64,000 bases of DNA from Halobacteriovorax sp. (GTDB lineage: Bacteria > Bdellovibrionota > Bacteriovoracia > Bacteriovoracales > Bacteriovoracaceae), in contig PBIO01000018.1 of NCBI GenBank assembly GCA_002720865.1, positions 62,001 to 126,000 on the forward strand. The letters are read 5' to 3'. Numbering within the stretch: the stretch's first letter is position 1; every line of letters begins with the position of its first letter. A model generated the notes under the pieces. It was not told the DNA's origin, made no database searches, and was given only the letters and a program-made list of their open reading frames with translations. Both the position numbers and the translations under genes were made by a program. This document shows, piece after piece, positions 24,950-34,661 of the stretch.

Positions 24950-26014
24950 TTGGATCGGTATTTTACAGTTATGTTAATACCCGAAAGGGAAAAAGGAGTA
25001 CGTTCATTTCGTATTCCAAGAATTGTATTTCAGGCCCTCGTCTTTCTCTTTGTTTCTTTTCTTATTCTTTTAGGGATTCTTAGTTACGACTATATAAAAA
25101 TCCTAAATGAACTTCATCTTAATAAACATTTAACTATAGAGAACAGACAACTAAGAGAACAAATACAGAACTTTCAAAACAGACTAAATACTCTAAATGC
25201 CGACCTTGAAAGAATTGATGTCTTTGAGAAGAAACTTCGTATCATTACTGGTATTGAAGAGATGGACATGACTAAGAGCTTTAATCGCTCTGAGGAATCG
25301 AAAAAGAACTCAAAAGAGGTTCCAGACCAATCATCAAGGTCTCGTAGCAGTATCCTAAAGAAACTTGAAAATTTTTCTGAAGATGAAAGCTTTTTAGAAA
25401 TTAAAAGACAACATGAGCAGAGAATTGCCACAAACTTTGGGCTCACCTCTGGTTATTCATTTACTAAAGATTGGCGCGAACTAACCAAACAAAGTTTTGC
25501 CTTAGCCAGTCAGTATGCAGCCTTTGATTATAAACACAAAATTTTAGCAAACTTCGTGAAGGACCTTGAAGTAGGAATTCACCAGCTTGATCAATTTTTA
25601 TTAGATAAAGAATCTTTTTTACGTTCAACTCCAACTCTTTTACCAACCAAGGGATGGGTCACAAGTTATTATGGCCCAAGAAAATCCCATTATGCGGGAC
25701 GAGTAAAAATGCATGAGGGGTTAGATGTAGGTGCAAAATCCGGTGAAGGTATCTTAGCAACAGCAGATGGGGTTGTGACTTTTTCAGGTCATAAACCGGG
25801 CTTTGGTAAGTTCGTTCAGATGGATCATGGGTACGGTGTAGAAACCATCTTTGCTCACGCCTCTAAATTAAATGTCAAAAAAGGTGAAGTCATCAAGCGC
25901 GGTCAAACTATTGCCTATGTTGGTAGTACTGGTTACTCAACAGGTCCTCACGTGCACTATGAAGTTAGAGTTAACGGAACTCCCGTTGATCCTCTTTACT
26001 TTATATTAGATTAG
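24950..26014 (+). CDS. Membrane-anchored M23 family metallopeptidase (murein endopeptidase)
   Basis: A 354-residue protein. A transmembrane segment at about 26-46 is followed by a coiled coil (50-95), a charged linker, and a C-terminal lysostaphin-type M23 domain. Zinc ligands and catalytic residues are visible: H255 and D259 (HEGLDVG), H303, and H334/H336 (GPHVHYEV). Such enzymes cut peptidoglycan cross-links in the periplasm, and coiled-coil versions often work in cell division or shape. The start is TTG 24950 with GGAG 5 bases before it. It precedes secA by 21 bases and may share its transcript. Confidence 0.9.
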   Translation: MDRYFTVMLIPEREKGVRSFRIPRIVFQALVFLFVSFLILLGILSYDYIKILNELHLNKHLTIENRQLREQIQNFQNRLNTLNADLERIDVFEKKLRIITGIEEMDMTKSFNRSEESKKNSKEVPDQSSRSRSSILKKLENFSEDESFLEIKRQHEQRIATNFGLTSGYSFTKDWRELTKQSFALASQYAAFDYKHKILANFVKDLEVGIHQLDQFLLDKESFLRSTPTLLPTKGWVTSYYGPRKSHYAGRVKMHEGLDVGAKSGEGILATADGVVTFSGHKPGFGKFVQMDHGYGVETIFAHASKLNVKKGEVIKRGQTIAYVGSTGYSTGPHVHYEVRVNGTPVDPLYFILD

Positions 26015-26035
26015 AAATTATTTAGGAGAAGTTGA

Positions 26036-28582
26036 ATGAATCCGCTACGAAAGTTTTTTGGCAGCAAGCATGACCGAGATGTAAAAGCATTAAAACCATT
26101 TGTTAAAAGAGTAAATGCTCTTGAAGAACAAATGAAAAAAATGTCCGATGAGGAGTTAAAAGCTCAAACAAATAAATTCAGAAAAATGTTTGAAGAAGGA
26201 ACTCCCCTTTCGGCAATGATGGAGGAAGCATTTGCTACCGTTAGAGAAGCTTCAGTTCGTGTTTTAGGCATGAGGCATTTTGATGTTCAGCTTATTGGTG
26301 GGAAAACCCTTTTTGATGGAATCATTGCAGAGATGAAGACCGGTGAAGGTAAAACACTTACCGCGACACTTCCTCTTTATCTTCATGGCCTAAGCGGAAA
26401 AGGATGCCATGTTGTTACAGTGAACGACTACTTGGCTTCAAGAGATGCTGAAGAAATGGGAGTGCTATTTAAATGGCTTGGTCTTAGTATTGGATGCATT
26501 GTCAATGACATGGACGATGAAGATCGAAAAGCAGCCTACGCTTCAGATATCACCTACGGAACAAATAACGAATTTGCCTTTGACTATCTTAGAGACAATA
26601 TGAAGTTTGATCTTGAGGACTACGTTCAAAGAGACCATAACTACTGTATTGTCGATGAAGTTGATTCAATTTTAATTGATGAGGCGAGAACTCCCCTACT
26701 TATCTCAGGTCCCAGTGAAGGAAATACTGATCTTTATGGGCAGGTCAATAAAATCATCCCAAAATTAGATAAAGAAAAACATTTTACCGTAGACGAAAAA
26801 GCAAGGTCCTGTGTTTTTACAGATGATGGGATTAATGAGTTACAAAAGATTCTCAATATTCCAAATTTGTTTTCAATGGAACATTCGGAATTACTTCATC
26901 ATCTAAATCAGGCCCTCAAGGCCCATAATTTATTTAAGATTGACGTTGATTATGTAGTTAAAGATGGTCAGGTTATTATTGTTGATGAGTTTACAGGTCG
27001 TCTAAAAGAAGGATCTCGCTGGTCAGATGGTCTTCACCAATCAGTAGAAGCAAAAGAAGGAGTTCAGGTAAAAAGTGAAAACCAAACTCTTGCTTCAATC
27101 ACTTTTCAAAATTACTTTAAACTTTATAATACTCTTGCTGGTATGACCGGTACTGCTGATACAGAAGCTGAAGAATTTAGAAAAATTTATAATTTAGATT
27201 GTCTTGTTGTCCCAACTAACTTGCCACTTATAAGAGATGATCAACCAGATATTATTTATAAGACAAAAAGTGCGAAGTATAAGGCCGCAGCAGAACTGAT
27301 ACAACAGCTTCATGAAAAAGGGCAACCGGTTCTTGTGGGTACTATTTCAATCGATAGCTCTGAAATTCTTTCCAACTATTTAAAGGAATGGAAAGTTCCT
27401 CATGAAGTTTTAAATGCCAAACAGCATGAAAGAGAAGCGACAATTGTAGCTAATGCTGGCCAAAGAGGTGCCGTAACGATTGCCACCAATATGGCCGGTC
27501 GTGGTACCGATATTAAGCTGACCCAAGAAGTAAAAGATCTAGGTGGTCTCTTTATTCTCGGTACAGAAAGACATGAATCTAGACGTATCGATAATCAGCT
27601 TCGTGGTAGATCGGGACGTCAAGGAGACCCGGGGGCCTCAAAGTTCTTCCTCTCTCTTGAAGATGATCTTATGAGAATTTTTGGCTCGGGAAAAATCTCT
27701 AAGTTTATGGATACTTTAAATATGGGTGAAGATGAGCCTATCGAGCATAAAATGATTTCTAATGCTATCGCTAAAGCTCAAAAGAAGGTTGAAGGACATA
27801 ACTTTGAGATTCGTAAGCACTTATTAGAATATGACAATGTTATGAATGAGCAAAGAAGAGTCATCTATCGCCTTCGAAGAGATATCCTTGCAGATAAAGA
27901 AAATATGGAATTTATTTATGAGATGATCGATGAGGTTTCTGAGCTTCTGGTTGAAAATTATCGTCCTCAAAGGAAGGTTCCATTAGACCATTGGCCTTGG
28001 GAAGATATGACCAAAGGCTTTGGAGTCACATTTCACTCTGACTACAAACTAACTCCACTAGAATGTGCAGAAAAATATGATTCAGAAATTCATGTTTATT
28101 TTGCTTCCGTAGCGAAAGAAATTCTCGAGAAAAAACTTTCAGCATATGATCCTGAGCAGGTTAAATATGCAGTAAGGGAAATTTTACTTTCAATATTTGA
28201 TCAGCATTGGAAAGATCATCTTCTTTCAATGGACCATATGAAAGAAGGGATAAACCTTAGGGCCTATGCTCAAAAAGATCCTCTTACAGAATACAAGAGA
28301 GAATCGTTCGGTCTTTTTGGAGCTATGAAAGTTGAAGTAAAAAAATCAGTCGTTAATAATGTCTTTAGTGTACAATTATATACAGTAGAGGAAATCGAAG
28401 AGCTCAAGAAAAGACAACAAGCTGAACTTGAGGCTCAACTCGAGGCATCTAAAAAGGCCCAGGAAAAAGAACAACGTGCTGCGGACCCAGTTCCAATTAA
28501 ACGTGGTTCTAATAAAGTAGGTCGAAATGATGCTTGCCCATGTGGCTCTGGCAAAAAATTTAAACACTGCCACGGAGCTTAA
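26036..28582 (+). CDS. secA: Preprotein translocase ATPase SecA
   Basis: An 848-residue SecA, the motor that pushes unfolded preproteins through SecYEG. Landmarks are Walker A KTGEGKT (101-107), [30 protein letters not shown] (DEAD-type Walker B), the preprotein cross-linking domain, [21 protein letters not shown], and [12 protein letters not shown] of the second nucleotide domain. The C-terminal SEC-C zinc motif has C834, C836, C845 and H846, which bind SecB. Length and domain order are normal. Confidence 0.98.
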   Translation: MNPLRKFFGSKHDRDVKALKPFVKRVNALEEQMKKMSDEELKAQTNKFRKMFEEGTPLSAMMEEAFATVREASVRVLGMRHFDVQLIGGKTLFDGIIAEMKTGEGKTLTATLPLYLHGLSGKGCHVVTVNDYLASRDAEEMGVLFKWLGLSIGCIVNDMDDEDRKAAYASDITYGTNNEFAFDYLRDNMKFDLEDYVQRDHNYCIVDEVDSILIDEARTPLLISGPSEGNTDLYGQVNKIIPKLDKEKHFTVDEKARSCVFTDDGINELQKILNIPNLFSMEHSELLHHLNQALKAHNLFKIDVDYVVKDGQVIIVDEFTGRLKEGSRWSDGLHQSVEAKEGVQVKSENQTLASITFQNYFKLYNTLAGMTGTADTEAEEFRKIYNLDCLVVPTNLPLIRDDQPDIIYKTKSAKYKAAAELIQQLHEKGQPVLVGTISIDSSEILSNYLKEWKVPHEVLNAKQHEREATIVANAGQRGAVTIATNMAGRGTDIKLTQEVKDLGGLFILGTERHESRRIDNQLRGRSGRQGDPGASKFFLSLEDDLMRIFGSGKISKFMDTLNMGEDEPIEHKMISNAIAKAQKKVEGHNFEIRKHLLEYDNVMNEQRRVIYRLRRDILADKENMEFIYEMIDEVSELLVENYRPQRKVPLDHWPWEDMTKGFGVTFHSDYKLTPLECAEKYDSEIHVYFASVAKEILEKKLSAYDPEQVKYAVREILLSIFDQHWKDHLLSMDHMKEGINLRAYAQKDPLTEYKRESFGLFGAMKVEVKKSVVNNVFSVQLYTVEEIEELKKRQQAELEAQLEASKKAQEKEQRAADPVPIKRGSNKVGRNDACPCGSGKKFKHCHGA

Positions 28583-28609
28583 CAAAGTCACCTCTACAAA
28601 AGGGGTAGC

Positions 28610-30190
28610 ATGAGCAATAGTGATGATGAAACAAAACCGGACATGACTCGAATCGAGGACTTGTCCGAGTATCTTCACGAAGAAGACCCAGAGACTGATG
28701 CTCAGTTTGATATCCCACCTACACCTGATCAAGATGAGGAAGAAGAATCTTTTGAGACTATGTCCGTTGATGATTTAGAAGATGCTCCTCCAACCTTTGA
28801 AGAACCAAGCGATGACAATTCAATTGAAGATGATGAAGAAGTAGAAGAAGAGGTTTCTTCATTTGAATCTGACGATAGCACCTTTGACTCAGATGACGAT
28901 AACACTTTCGGGTCAGACGATGACTCGTTTTCAGGAGAAAGTACCGAACCTGATTTTGAAACTCCCGCAGAGTTTTCCGCCGATTCGGAAGATGACGAAG
29001 ATGGCTTTGCGACCCTAGATGAAGTTCAAGAAATTGAAGAAGAGTCTAGTCTAATAGAGGAAGTTGAAAACGAAATTCAAGATGCCATGTCTGAAGAGGA
29101 TAATGAGGAAGAAGAAGAAGCAGCAGCAAGCTTTGATTCTGATGATAGCTTCGAAGCTGATGATAGTGAAGATAGCGTAGATAGCGAAGAGCCTGAGGAG
29201 GCATTTAGCTTTTCAGAAGAAACTGAAGAAACCAATGAAACAGAAGAATTTGAAGAGCCTTTTGAAGAACCAGCACCGCTACCAGAGGTCTCTTCGGCCC
29301 CGCCCCCTAGCTCACCTATTGTAACTCCTTCCCCTGCCCCAAAAGCTAGGGAGAACTTTAGCGACATTAATGAATTTGGAAATGCTATTTCCTATGGACA
29401 AGTTACGGCCGGTGGAAATCCCCCTTTTAGCCTAATCTTAAGAAAAATTAAATATTTAGAAGATAGCGAAAGAATTATTGAAATTTTAAGAGAGCATGGA
29501 CTTTGTGACGAAAGTAATGAATCAGACTATCAACAAGGTCTAAACAACGGATCAATGCTCATAAGCCAGCTAAACGAGTATTCAGCCATCTATCTGGCCC
29601 ATAAGTTTAGAAGGTTTGATTTAGAGATTCTCGTAGGTCTTGCTGATGAAATTCATCCTTCAAAAAATTATGATATGGACTACAAAGGGCTCGTTAGAAA
29701 AGAGAACTTAAGACAAAACAAAAGTGAAACCTTTTCATTAGAAGATCAAATCGTTGAAGTTGAGGCCATTCTTTTGGCCACAACTCCGACTCTTGAAAAC
29801 TATAGAATCGACAGATACTTAGGTCTCGTAAGCACCCATATCATGATAGAAGAAGCTGAATTTCAAAAACTCCAGGAAACCGATAGTTTAAAAAATGAAG
29901 TTGATGCTGACGAAATTTTAAAAGAAATTGATGAAGAGCTTAATGAAGAAAAATCTCACACGGCCGTTGTAGAAGTTGGGTTAGAGGAAATCTATCAAAA
30001 CCTAGCAGAGGCTCTTAAAGTTAAGGCCTATAAATTAAGAGGAAATGCCGTTGTTGGAATCAATTATCAAATTACCCCATTGATCAATCAAAAATCGGGT
30101 GATCAGACTCCATCTATCAGATATAAAATCAGTTGTACTGGAAATGCTGTTTGGGTTGGTGGTAAAGAGGCTCCAAGAAGTGAAGCTTGA
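28610..30190 (+). CDS. Acidic, partly disordered protein with YbjQ-like C-terminal domain
   Basis: A 526-residue cytoplasmic protein. Residues 1-225 are extremely rich in Asp, Glu and Ser, with repeated SDD and EEE tracts, and should be disordered. A proline-rich hinge (about 226-242) follows. Residues 250-430 look folded and helical. The last 75 residues (ALKVKAYKLRGNAVVGINYQI .. GNAVWVGG) resemble the YbjQ/DUF74 heavy-metal-binding-like domain, whose sugar-like pattern is A..GANAVVG. No enzyme motif is seen. It starts 28 bases after secA, and the dehydrogenase downstream overlaps its end. Function unknown. Confidence 0.7.
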   Translation: MSNSDDETKPDMTRIEDLSEYLHEEDPETDAQFDIPPTPDQDEEEESFETMSVDDLEDAPPTFEEPSDDNSIEDDEEVEEEVSSFESDDSTFDSDDDNTFGSDDDSFSGESTEPDFETPAEFSADSEDDEDGFATLDEVQEIEEESSLIEEVENEIQDAMSEEDNEEEEEAAASFDSDDSFEADDSEDSVDSEEPEEAFSFSEETEETNETEEFEEPFEEPAPLPEVSSAPPPSSPIVTPSPAPKARENFSDINEFGNAISYGQVTAGGNPPFSLILRKIKYLEDSERIIEILREHGLCDESNESDYQQGLNNGSMLISQLNEYSAIYLAHKFRRFDLEILVGLADEIHPSKNYDMDYKGLVRKENLRQNKSETFSLEDQIVEVEAILLATTPTLENYRIDRYLGLVSTHIMIEEAEFQKLQETDSLKNEVDADEILKEIDEELNEEKSHTAVVEVGLEEIYQNLAEALKVKAYKLRGNAVVGINYQITPLINQKSGDQTPSIRYKISCTGNAVWVGGKEAPRSEA

Positions 30191-31601
30191 TTCCCCTCTG
30201 CTCAACTGTGAAAATCATTATCCCGCACTTATCGTTGGAGGCGGCATAGTTGGCGCTGGTATCTTTAGAGACTTATCCATTCATGGAATTCCTACATTAT
30301 TAATAGAGAAAAAAGATTTTTCCTCTCAGACCTCTCAAAGCTCAAGTAAAATGCTTCACGGTGGTATTAGATATTTAGAAAACTTAGACTTTGCCCTTGT
30401 TTGGGAAGCCCTTCATGAGAAAAATCTCTGGCTCAAACTGGCGCCTCATCTTTGTAAAGAAAAGGCTTTTTATATGCCCGTTTATAAAGATGCCCTAAGA
30501 CCCCTTTGGATGGTTAGATGTGGTCTTATGCTTTATGACTTTTTAAGTAGCTATCAAAACTCTCCCCATAAAGTTCTTGGAAAAGATGAAACAATTAGGA
30601 GCCTAAATCATTTAAGAAGTGAAGGTCTGACAGGTTCTGGTATTTATTACGATGCTATAGTAGATGATGCCAAACTTACTTTAGAGGTTATTTACGATGG
30701 ACTTGTTGAAAAGCACTCCCAGGCCCTTAACCATGTAAGTCTAGAGTCCGTTGAGATTCATGGAGAGCTTTATAAATGTCATTTAAAAGACTCTCTCACC
30801 GGTGATATGCGAGTTGTAACAACGGATAATCTGATTTTTGCCACCGGTCCTTTTACTGACCAATTAATGAAAAAACTTAATCTTGTGAAATGGCATGACA
30901 AGCTTCTTCCCTCAAAGGGAAGCCATCTTTGGGTCTCTAAAGAGTCCTTAGATATTAAGCACCCGGTGGTCCTTACACCAAAAGACGGTAGAGTTATTTT
31001 CGTTATTCCACAAAATGACAAAGTTCTTGTTGGCACTACGGAGGTTCAGCCTGAAAAAGATTTTTTTGATATTGATGCCTCTCATTTAGAGATTGATTAT
31101 CTTATCCATAATTTAAATGAGTTTTTTCCTAGCGCTAAAATTACCAAAGACTCAATTTTATCAACTTTTGCCGGAATTCGCCCTCTAGTAAAAGATGAAA
31201 GTGGCGACAAAGGAAAAACTGCCAGAGAACATAAGCTCTACCAACCTAGATCTAATATGTATTTAATGTTAGGTGGAAAGTACACTACCTTTAGAGTAAT
31301 GGCCTCAGATGTGGCCAGAGAAATTTGCTCTAAGTATCGTGTTTCTTATAATTCTAACAAAACAAAATCCCCTCTAAGACAAACTTCAGCTATCCTACCT
31401 TTCGATAGATCAACATTAACGAGAGAGAATGTGATGAAGGCCTTAGAGTTTGAAAAGGTAAGAACCTTTGAGGACTTACTATCAAGGAGACTTGGTGTTC
31501 CCCACCCTGGACATTGGAAACATGAGCAAAGCTTTCAAGAGTTTTTTACACCAATGCAAAAAGACATGAGTCATTTTATTTCAGTTACGAATAACTTCTA
31601 G
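30180..31601 (+). CDS. glpD: FAD-dependent glycerol-3-phosphate dehydrogenase
   Basis: A 473-residue GlpD-type flavoenzyme that oxidises glycerol 3-phosphate to dihydroxyacetone phosphate and passes electrons to quinone at the inner membrane. The FAD-binding GGGIVGAGI motif, SSKMLHGGIRYLEN, ILSTFAGIRPLV and GGKYTTFRVMA are conserved GlpD features. ORFs extend upstream inside the previous gene, but the GTG at 30180 is the best start: it leads directly into the Rossmann strand (ALIVGGG) and overlaps the previous stop by only 11 bases. The C-terminal domain is somewhat short compared with the E. coli enzyme (about 500). Its TAG overlaps the convergent gene in CTAG. Confidence 0.88.
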   Translation: MKLDSPLLNCENHYPALIVGGGIVGAGIFRDLSIHGIPTLLIEKKDFSSQTSQSSSKMLHGGIRYLENLDFALVWEALHEKNLWLKLAPHLCKEKAFYMPVYKDALRPLWMVRCGLMLYDFLSSYQNSPHKVLGKDETIRSLNHLRSEGLTGSGIYYDAIVDDAKLTLEVIYDGLVEKHSQALNHVSLESVEIHGELYKCHLKDSLTGDMRVVTTDNLIFATGPFTDQLMKKLNLVKWHDKLLPSKGSHLWVSKESLDIKHPVVLTPKDGRVIFVIPQNDKVLVGTTEVQPEKDFFDIDASHLEIDYLIHNLNEFFPSAKITKDSILSTFAGIRPLVKDESGDKGKTAREHKLYQPRSNMYLMLGGKYTTFRVMASDVAREICSKYRVSYNSNKTKSPLRQTSAILPFDRSTLTRENVMKALEFEKVRTFEDLLSRRLGVPHPGHWKHEQSFQEFFTPMQKDMSHFISVTNNF

Positions 31602-32749
31602 AATAAATAACTCATTCCTACAATAAGTCTTGGTCCCGATTTAGTGGTTACTGACTCAACATCAGAAGTAGACACAGAGCTCTTAATTCCTTGACTATAA
31701 AAATCTAGCATTCCCCTTACACCAAAACCAGATGCGGTGTAGTACTTAGCCCCAATTCCTAAACTAAAGAAGGTGCCGCTTCCTTTTGTTTCCGCATCAC
31801 CGACTGTAGTACTACTATTGATGAGACCTAAGCTTCCACTAACAAACCCAATCACCCTCTCAAAGGACAGGATATCGTTATAAAAATGCCAGTTAGTTCC
31901 AATTCCAATATTGGTTTGAGAAGTCTTTATATCATTTGTGGACGCATCACTAGAGCTAGTAGTAGATGAATAATCAAGAGTTCCAAAAAACGAAAACTTC
32001 CTTAACCAATCCTTTCGATGTGGAAAATATTTTTCAAGTGAACCACCAATACCCATAGTTGTTTCTTTTCCAGTCGTTACTTCATTTCCTTCAATTCCAT
32101 CATCGACACTTGTACTAAGCGAGTGATACTGAAATCTAGCAATAAACTCCCAAGACTTATTATCAAATACACCTCTGCCTTGGGCATAGGAAGTATCCTG
32201 TGAGTCCATATTTCTAATATAACCACCTCGTTTTAAATTAACCTGAGGTCTGCTTGTACCTCTTTTTGATTCTACAATTGGTCCATCATTTAAACTATCA
32301 ATCTCATCTTGATCACTTGAGGTTTGCATCCCTCTTTGTCTAGAGGAAGTATCCCCTCGACTTATTGAAATTGAATCTGTTCCAGAAGGAACCGGCTCAT
32401 AGACTAAACTTTTAGAAGCATCCTCGGTTAGTTTCAGAGGACTTGAAATTTTAATATTTACAACTTTATCTACATTTACTGAGTCTGCTTTTATTAATCT
32501 GTAAATAGACCAAATTGACCTTGTTGGGGAGGCTTTCGAGACAACTCCTCTAGCAATTACCCCAGTCGTTAAGAAAAATTTTGCATGATCTCCTACGACA
32601 AGGCCATCTTCTAAGCCTCTATTTAAAAGAACTGTCTTTTTAGTCGATGAAACACTTAGAATTCGAGTCGTCAGTTTTTCATCGATTTCTAAAGCAAATG
32701 CTGAAGATGCAAAAAATAATATGAAAGATAAAAATAATTTCCCGTACAT
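31598..32749 (-). CDS. Outer-membrane protein with N-terminal SH3-like domain, paralog 2
   Basis: A 383-residue protein with signal peptide (MYGKLFLSFILFFASSAFA). The N-terminal 100 residues (VLLNRGLEDGLVVGDHAKFF .. SIWSIYRL) match the start of the next upstream gene and look like a small beta-barrel domain. After a Ser/Arg-rich linker, the last 200 residues alternate like outer-membrane strands and end GMSYLF. Probably the second gene of an operon, 10 bases after its paralog, with a strong Shine-Dalgarno AAGGAAGG. Cargo or partner unknown. Confidence 0.7.
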   Translation of the reverse strand: MYGKLFLSFILFFASSAFALEIDEKLTTRILSVSSTKKTVLLNRGLEDGLVVGDHAKFFLTTGVIARGVVSKASPTRSIWSIYRLIKADSVNVDKVVNIKISSPLKLTEDASKSLVYEPVPSGTDSISISRGDTSSRQRGMQTSSDQDEIDSLNDGPIVESKRGTSRPQVNLKRGGYIRNMDSQDTSYAQGRGVFDNKSWEFIARFQYHSLSTSVDDGIEGNEVTTGKETTMGIGGSLEKYFPHRKDWLRKFSFFGTLDYSSTTSSSDASTNDIKTSQTNIGIGTNWHFYNDILSFERVIGFVSGSLGLINSSTTVGDAETKGSGTFFSLGIGAKYYTASGFGVRGMLDFYSQGIKSSVSTSDVESVTTKSGPRLIVGMSYLF

Positions 32750-32759
32750 ATTTCCTTCC

Positions 32760-34295
32760 TTAGAAATAAGCGCTTAGCCCAAAAGCCACCTTAAAGCGAT
32801 TTAACGTTATACTTCCAGTGATATCTTCCCCCGAGGGAACCGTGTCTAATATTGAATATTTTGTTGGCTCATAGCTAAATGAAACACCTAGAGCAAATCC
32901 AATTTTTACTAACTCATCATCTGTATCCCCAGACTTAAACCTATATTTTAAGCCCCCTTGAAAAATGGGAAGAGCTAGAGTTGAAACCTTATACTCTTGC
33001 TGCAACTCTGAAGACAGTAAGTTTCCATTTCCTCTCGCAGCTCCCATGCCTACATAACCGATAACTTTTTTAATTGTGACGGGCTCGTTCCACCAATACC
33101 AATTTAAAAAGCCCTGAAAGTTTCCATACTTTAATCTGGCGTTTGTACTGCTATTTACGGCGTAAAAAGTGTTCCCTTGTTCAAAACCAATTTCAAAAGT
33201 AAAACTCTTAAAAAAGTCCACGCCTCCTCTAAGAGGAACTTCATAGGTAACATTTAGTGAATAACCAAGACCGGTATTATTGGGGTCTTCGGCTGAAACG
33301 GAATTATCCATATCCGTATAAACTTTTATATTAATCTCATGACCCATTCGCTCAGAAAGAACTCTTTTTCTTCTAGCCTGCTCTTCGGCAATACCGGAAC
33401 GAATAAAATATTTTCTAAGCTGCTCATCTTCCATATCGGCAGACCAAGCCTCCCCTTCCCTAGCTATTTTTTCTCTAGCTCGAGGACTAATTCTTCTTTC
33501 ACGCTTTGAATGGGCCATCGTTTCTTGATAGGTATTTAGATGGGTCAGTCGATCGGGTTTTGAGTCACGATAAAGCCCCTCAAGCCCCGCCTTCTCTCCA
33601 TTGACTTTAGTTACAGCCCCTTCCACCGTGGACTTTGCAATCTCCCTGTCAATGGCAGCTCGTATAGCACTTGGCTTAACTCCCTTGTTGTTTTGATCAA
33701 TAAACATGGTCTCTATCTCATCGAGATAATTCTCAGAGAATTCTGGGTTACCACGTTTTTTCCAATTCAAAAATTTGGTTTGCTTAATATCGTAATCAAC
33801 AGTTGACTCTGTATCAACAATCTGTTCAGACTTTTTGTATTCATTTTCCTTGTAAACCATCTCCGAAGGCATTCCTCTTTGACGGTCTTCCACATACTCA
33901 CTTAAACTTTTGGCCCTTGGGAGCAAAACTTTTTTCTCTCTAATTTTATATTTTCTTCTTCCTTCTAATACGACTGTATCTCTAGCAAATAATATAGATT
34001 TTCCCTTTTTTAAAAATTGGAAATTTTCAATATTTCTAAAAAACCAAAAGGATCTTTCACTATGGGCCTTAATGACTTCAGCCTCTCCTATGAAATAAAG
34101 TTTTGGATGTGATGCTTTACCTGACTGGTAAAAGAATTGACCGGTTTGTCCTTCCCTAACTCCTTCAAGAGTTCCACGGTCGACAACAATACTTGAGCCT
34201 GAGCTTGAAACCTCTAGAACTTTGATTCCCTGCATGCCGAAAGCTTGTCCAGCATACAAAAATACTATGGAGAGAAATAATAAGGTCTTAATCAT
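32760..34295 (-). CDS. Outer-membrane protein with N-terminal SH3-like domain, paralog 1
   Basis: A 511-residue protein with signal peptide (MIKTLLFLSIVFLYAGQAFG). Residues 25-110 contain SSIVVDRGTLEGVREGQTGQFF and SERSFWFFRNIENFQ, the same layout as paralog 2 (DRG-GL..G..G.F, then RSxWxxYR). A long charged region (about 115-310, rich in Arg/Glu, with REKIAREGEAW) separates it from a C-terminal barrel of about 180 residues ending FGLSAYF. The central region is absent from paralog 2. Function unknown. The pair looks like a duplicated surface protein. Confidence 0.7.
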   Translation of the reverse strand: MIKTLLFLSIVFLYAGQAFGMQGIKVLEVSSSGSSIVVDRGTLEGVREGQTGQFFYQSGKASHPKLYFIGEAEVIKAHSERSFWFFRNIENFQFLKKGKSILFARDTVVLEGRRKYKIREKKVLLPRAKSLSEYVEDRQRGMPSEMVYKENEYKKSEQIVDTESTVDYDIKQTKFLNWKKRGNPEFSENYLDEIETMFIDQNNKGVKPSAIRAAIDREIAKSTVEGAVTKVNGEKAGLEGLYRDSKPDRLTHLNTYQETMAHSKRERRISPRAREKIAREGEAWSADMEDEQLRKYFIRSGIAEEQARRKRVLSERMGHEINIKVYTDMDNSVSAEDPNNTGLGYSLNVTYEVPLRGGVDFFKSFTFEIGFEQGNTFYAVNSSTNARLKYGNFQGFLNWYWWNEPVTIKKVIGYVGMGAARGNGNLLSSELQQEYKVSTLALPIFQGGLKYRFKSGDTDDELVKIGFALGVSFSYEPTKYSILDTVPSGEDITGSITLNRFKVAFGLSAYF

Positions 34296-34457
34296 CCTTC
34301 CCTGGATAAATAGTTTAATAATATCAGCTCATTAGAATTTTAACACACTTGGGCGGAAGGAGGAGAAAAAATCAAAATTTGCAGTGCATCAATATTGAAA
34401 TCTTGACTCATTCTGTCTATATATAACTATCTTAAATTACATAAAAGGAAGTGCCCT

Positions 34458-34646
34458 GTGGCCAGAAAGAAATTTAAAAAGATTTATCGTTATTCTTGCA
34501 ACTTAACCGGTGAAGAATACAAGGTAACTGCAGAAGCAAAAAACCCTGACGAGCTTATGTCCGTTAAGGCCTATTATGAAATGAACCCTGAAAAAGATGA
34601 TCGTCCTGAACACATCAAGATTCAGTTGGAACAACAAGAACAGTAA
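34458..34646 (+). CDS. Small conserved-looking cytoplasmic protein
   Basis: A 62-residue protein starting at GTG 34458 after AAAGGAAG. It is compact and charged, with a possible beta-hairpin (KKIYRYSCNLTGEEYKVTAEAKNPDEL) and an acidic tail (YEMNPEKDDRPEHI). I have no family name for it. It lies 15 bases upstream of trxB and shares its transcript, so a redox or housekeeping role is possible but not shown. TTGACT at 34403-34408 is a likely -35 for this operon. Confidence 0.6.
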   Translation: MARKKFKKIYRYSCNLTGEEYKVTAEAKNPDELMSVKAYYEMNPEKDDRPEHIKIQLEQQEQ

Positions 34647-34661
34647 GCCAAAAGGAAAATC

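Noticed and set aside
28376-28732. 118-residue ORF opposite the end of secA
   Set aside because: It overlaps the essential SEC-C tail of secA and the start of the next gene. Hydrophobic appearance comes from antisense of charged codons.
28850-29200. CRISPR-like or tandem DNA repeat in the acidic gene
   Set aside because: Units are irregular codon repeats for Asp/Glu/Ser without constant spacers. It is a protein low-complexity region.
29077-29367. Serine-rich ORF on the - strand at 29077-29367
   Set aside because: It is the complement of the Asp/Glu/Ser-rich repeat region of the acidic protein, and low complexity explains the open frame.
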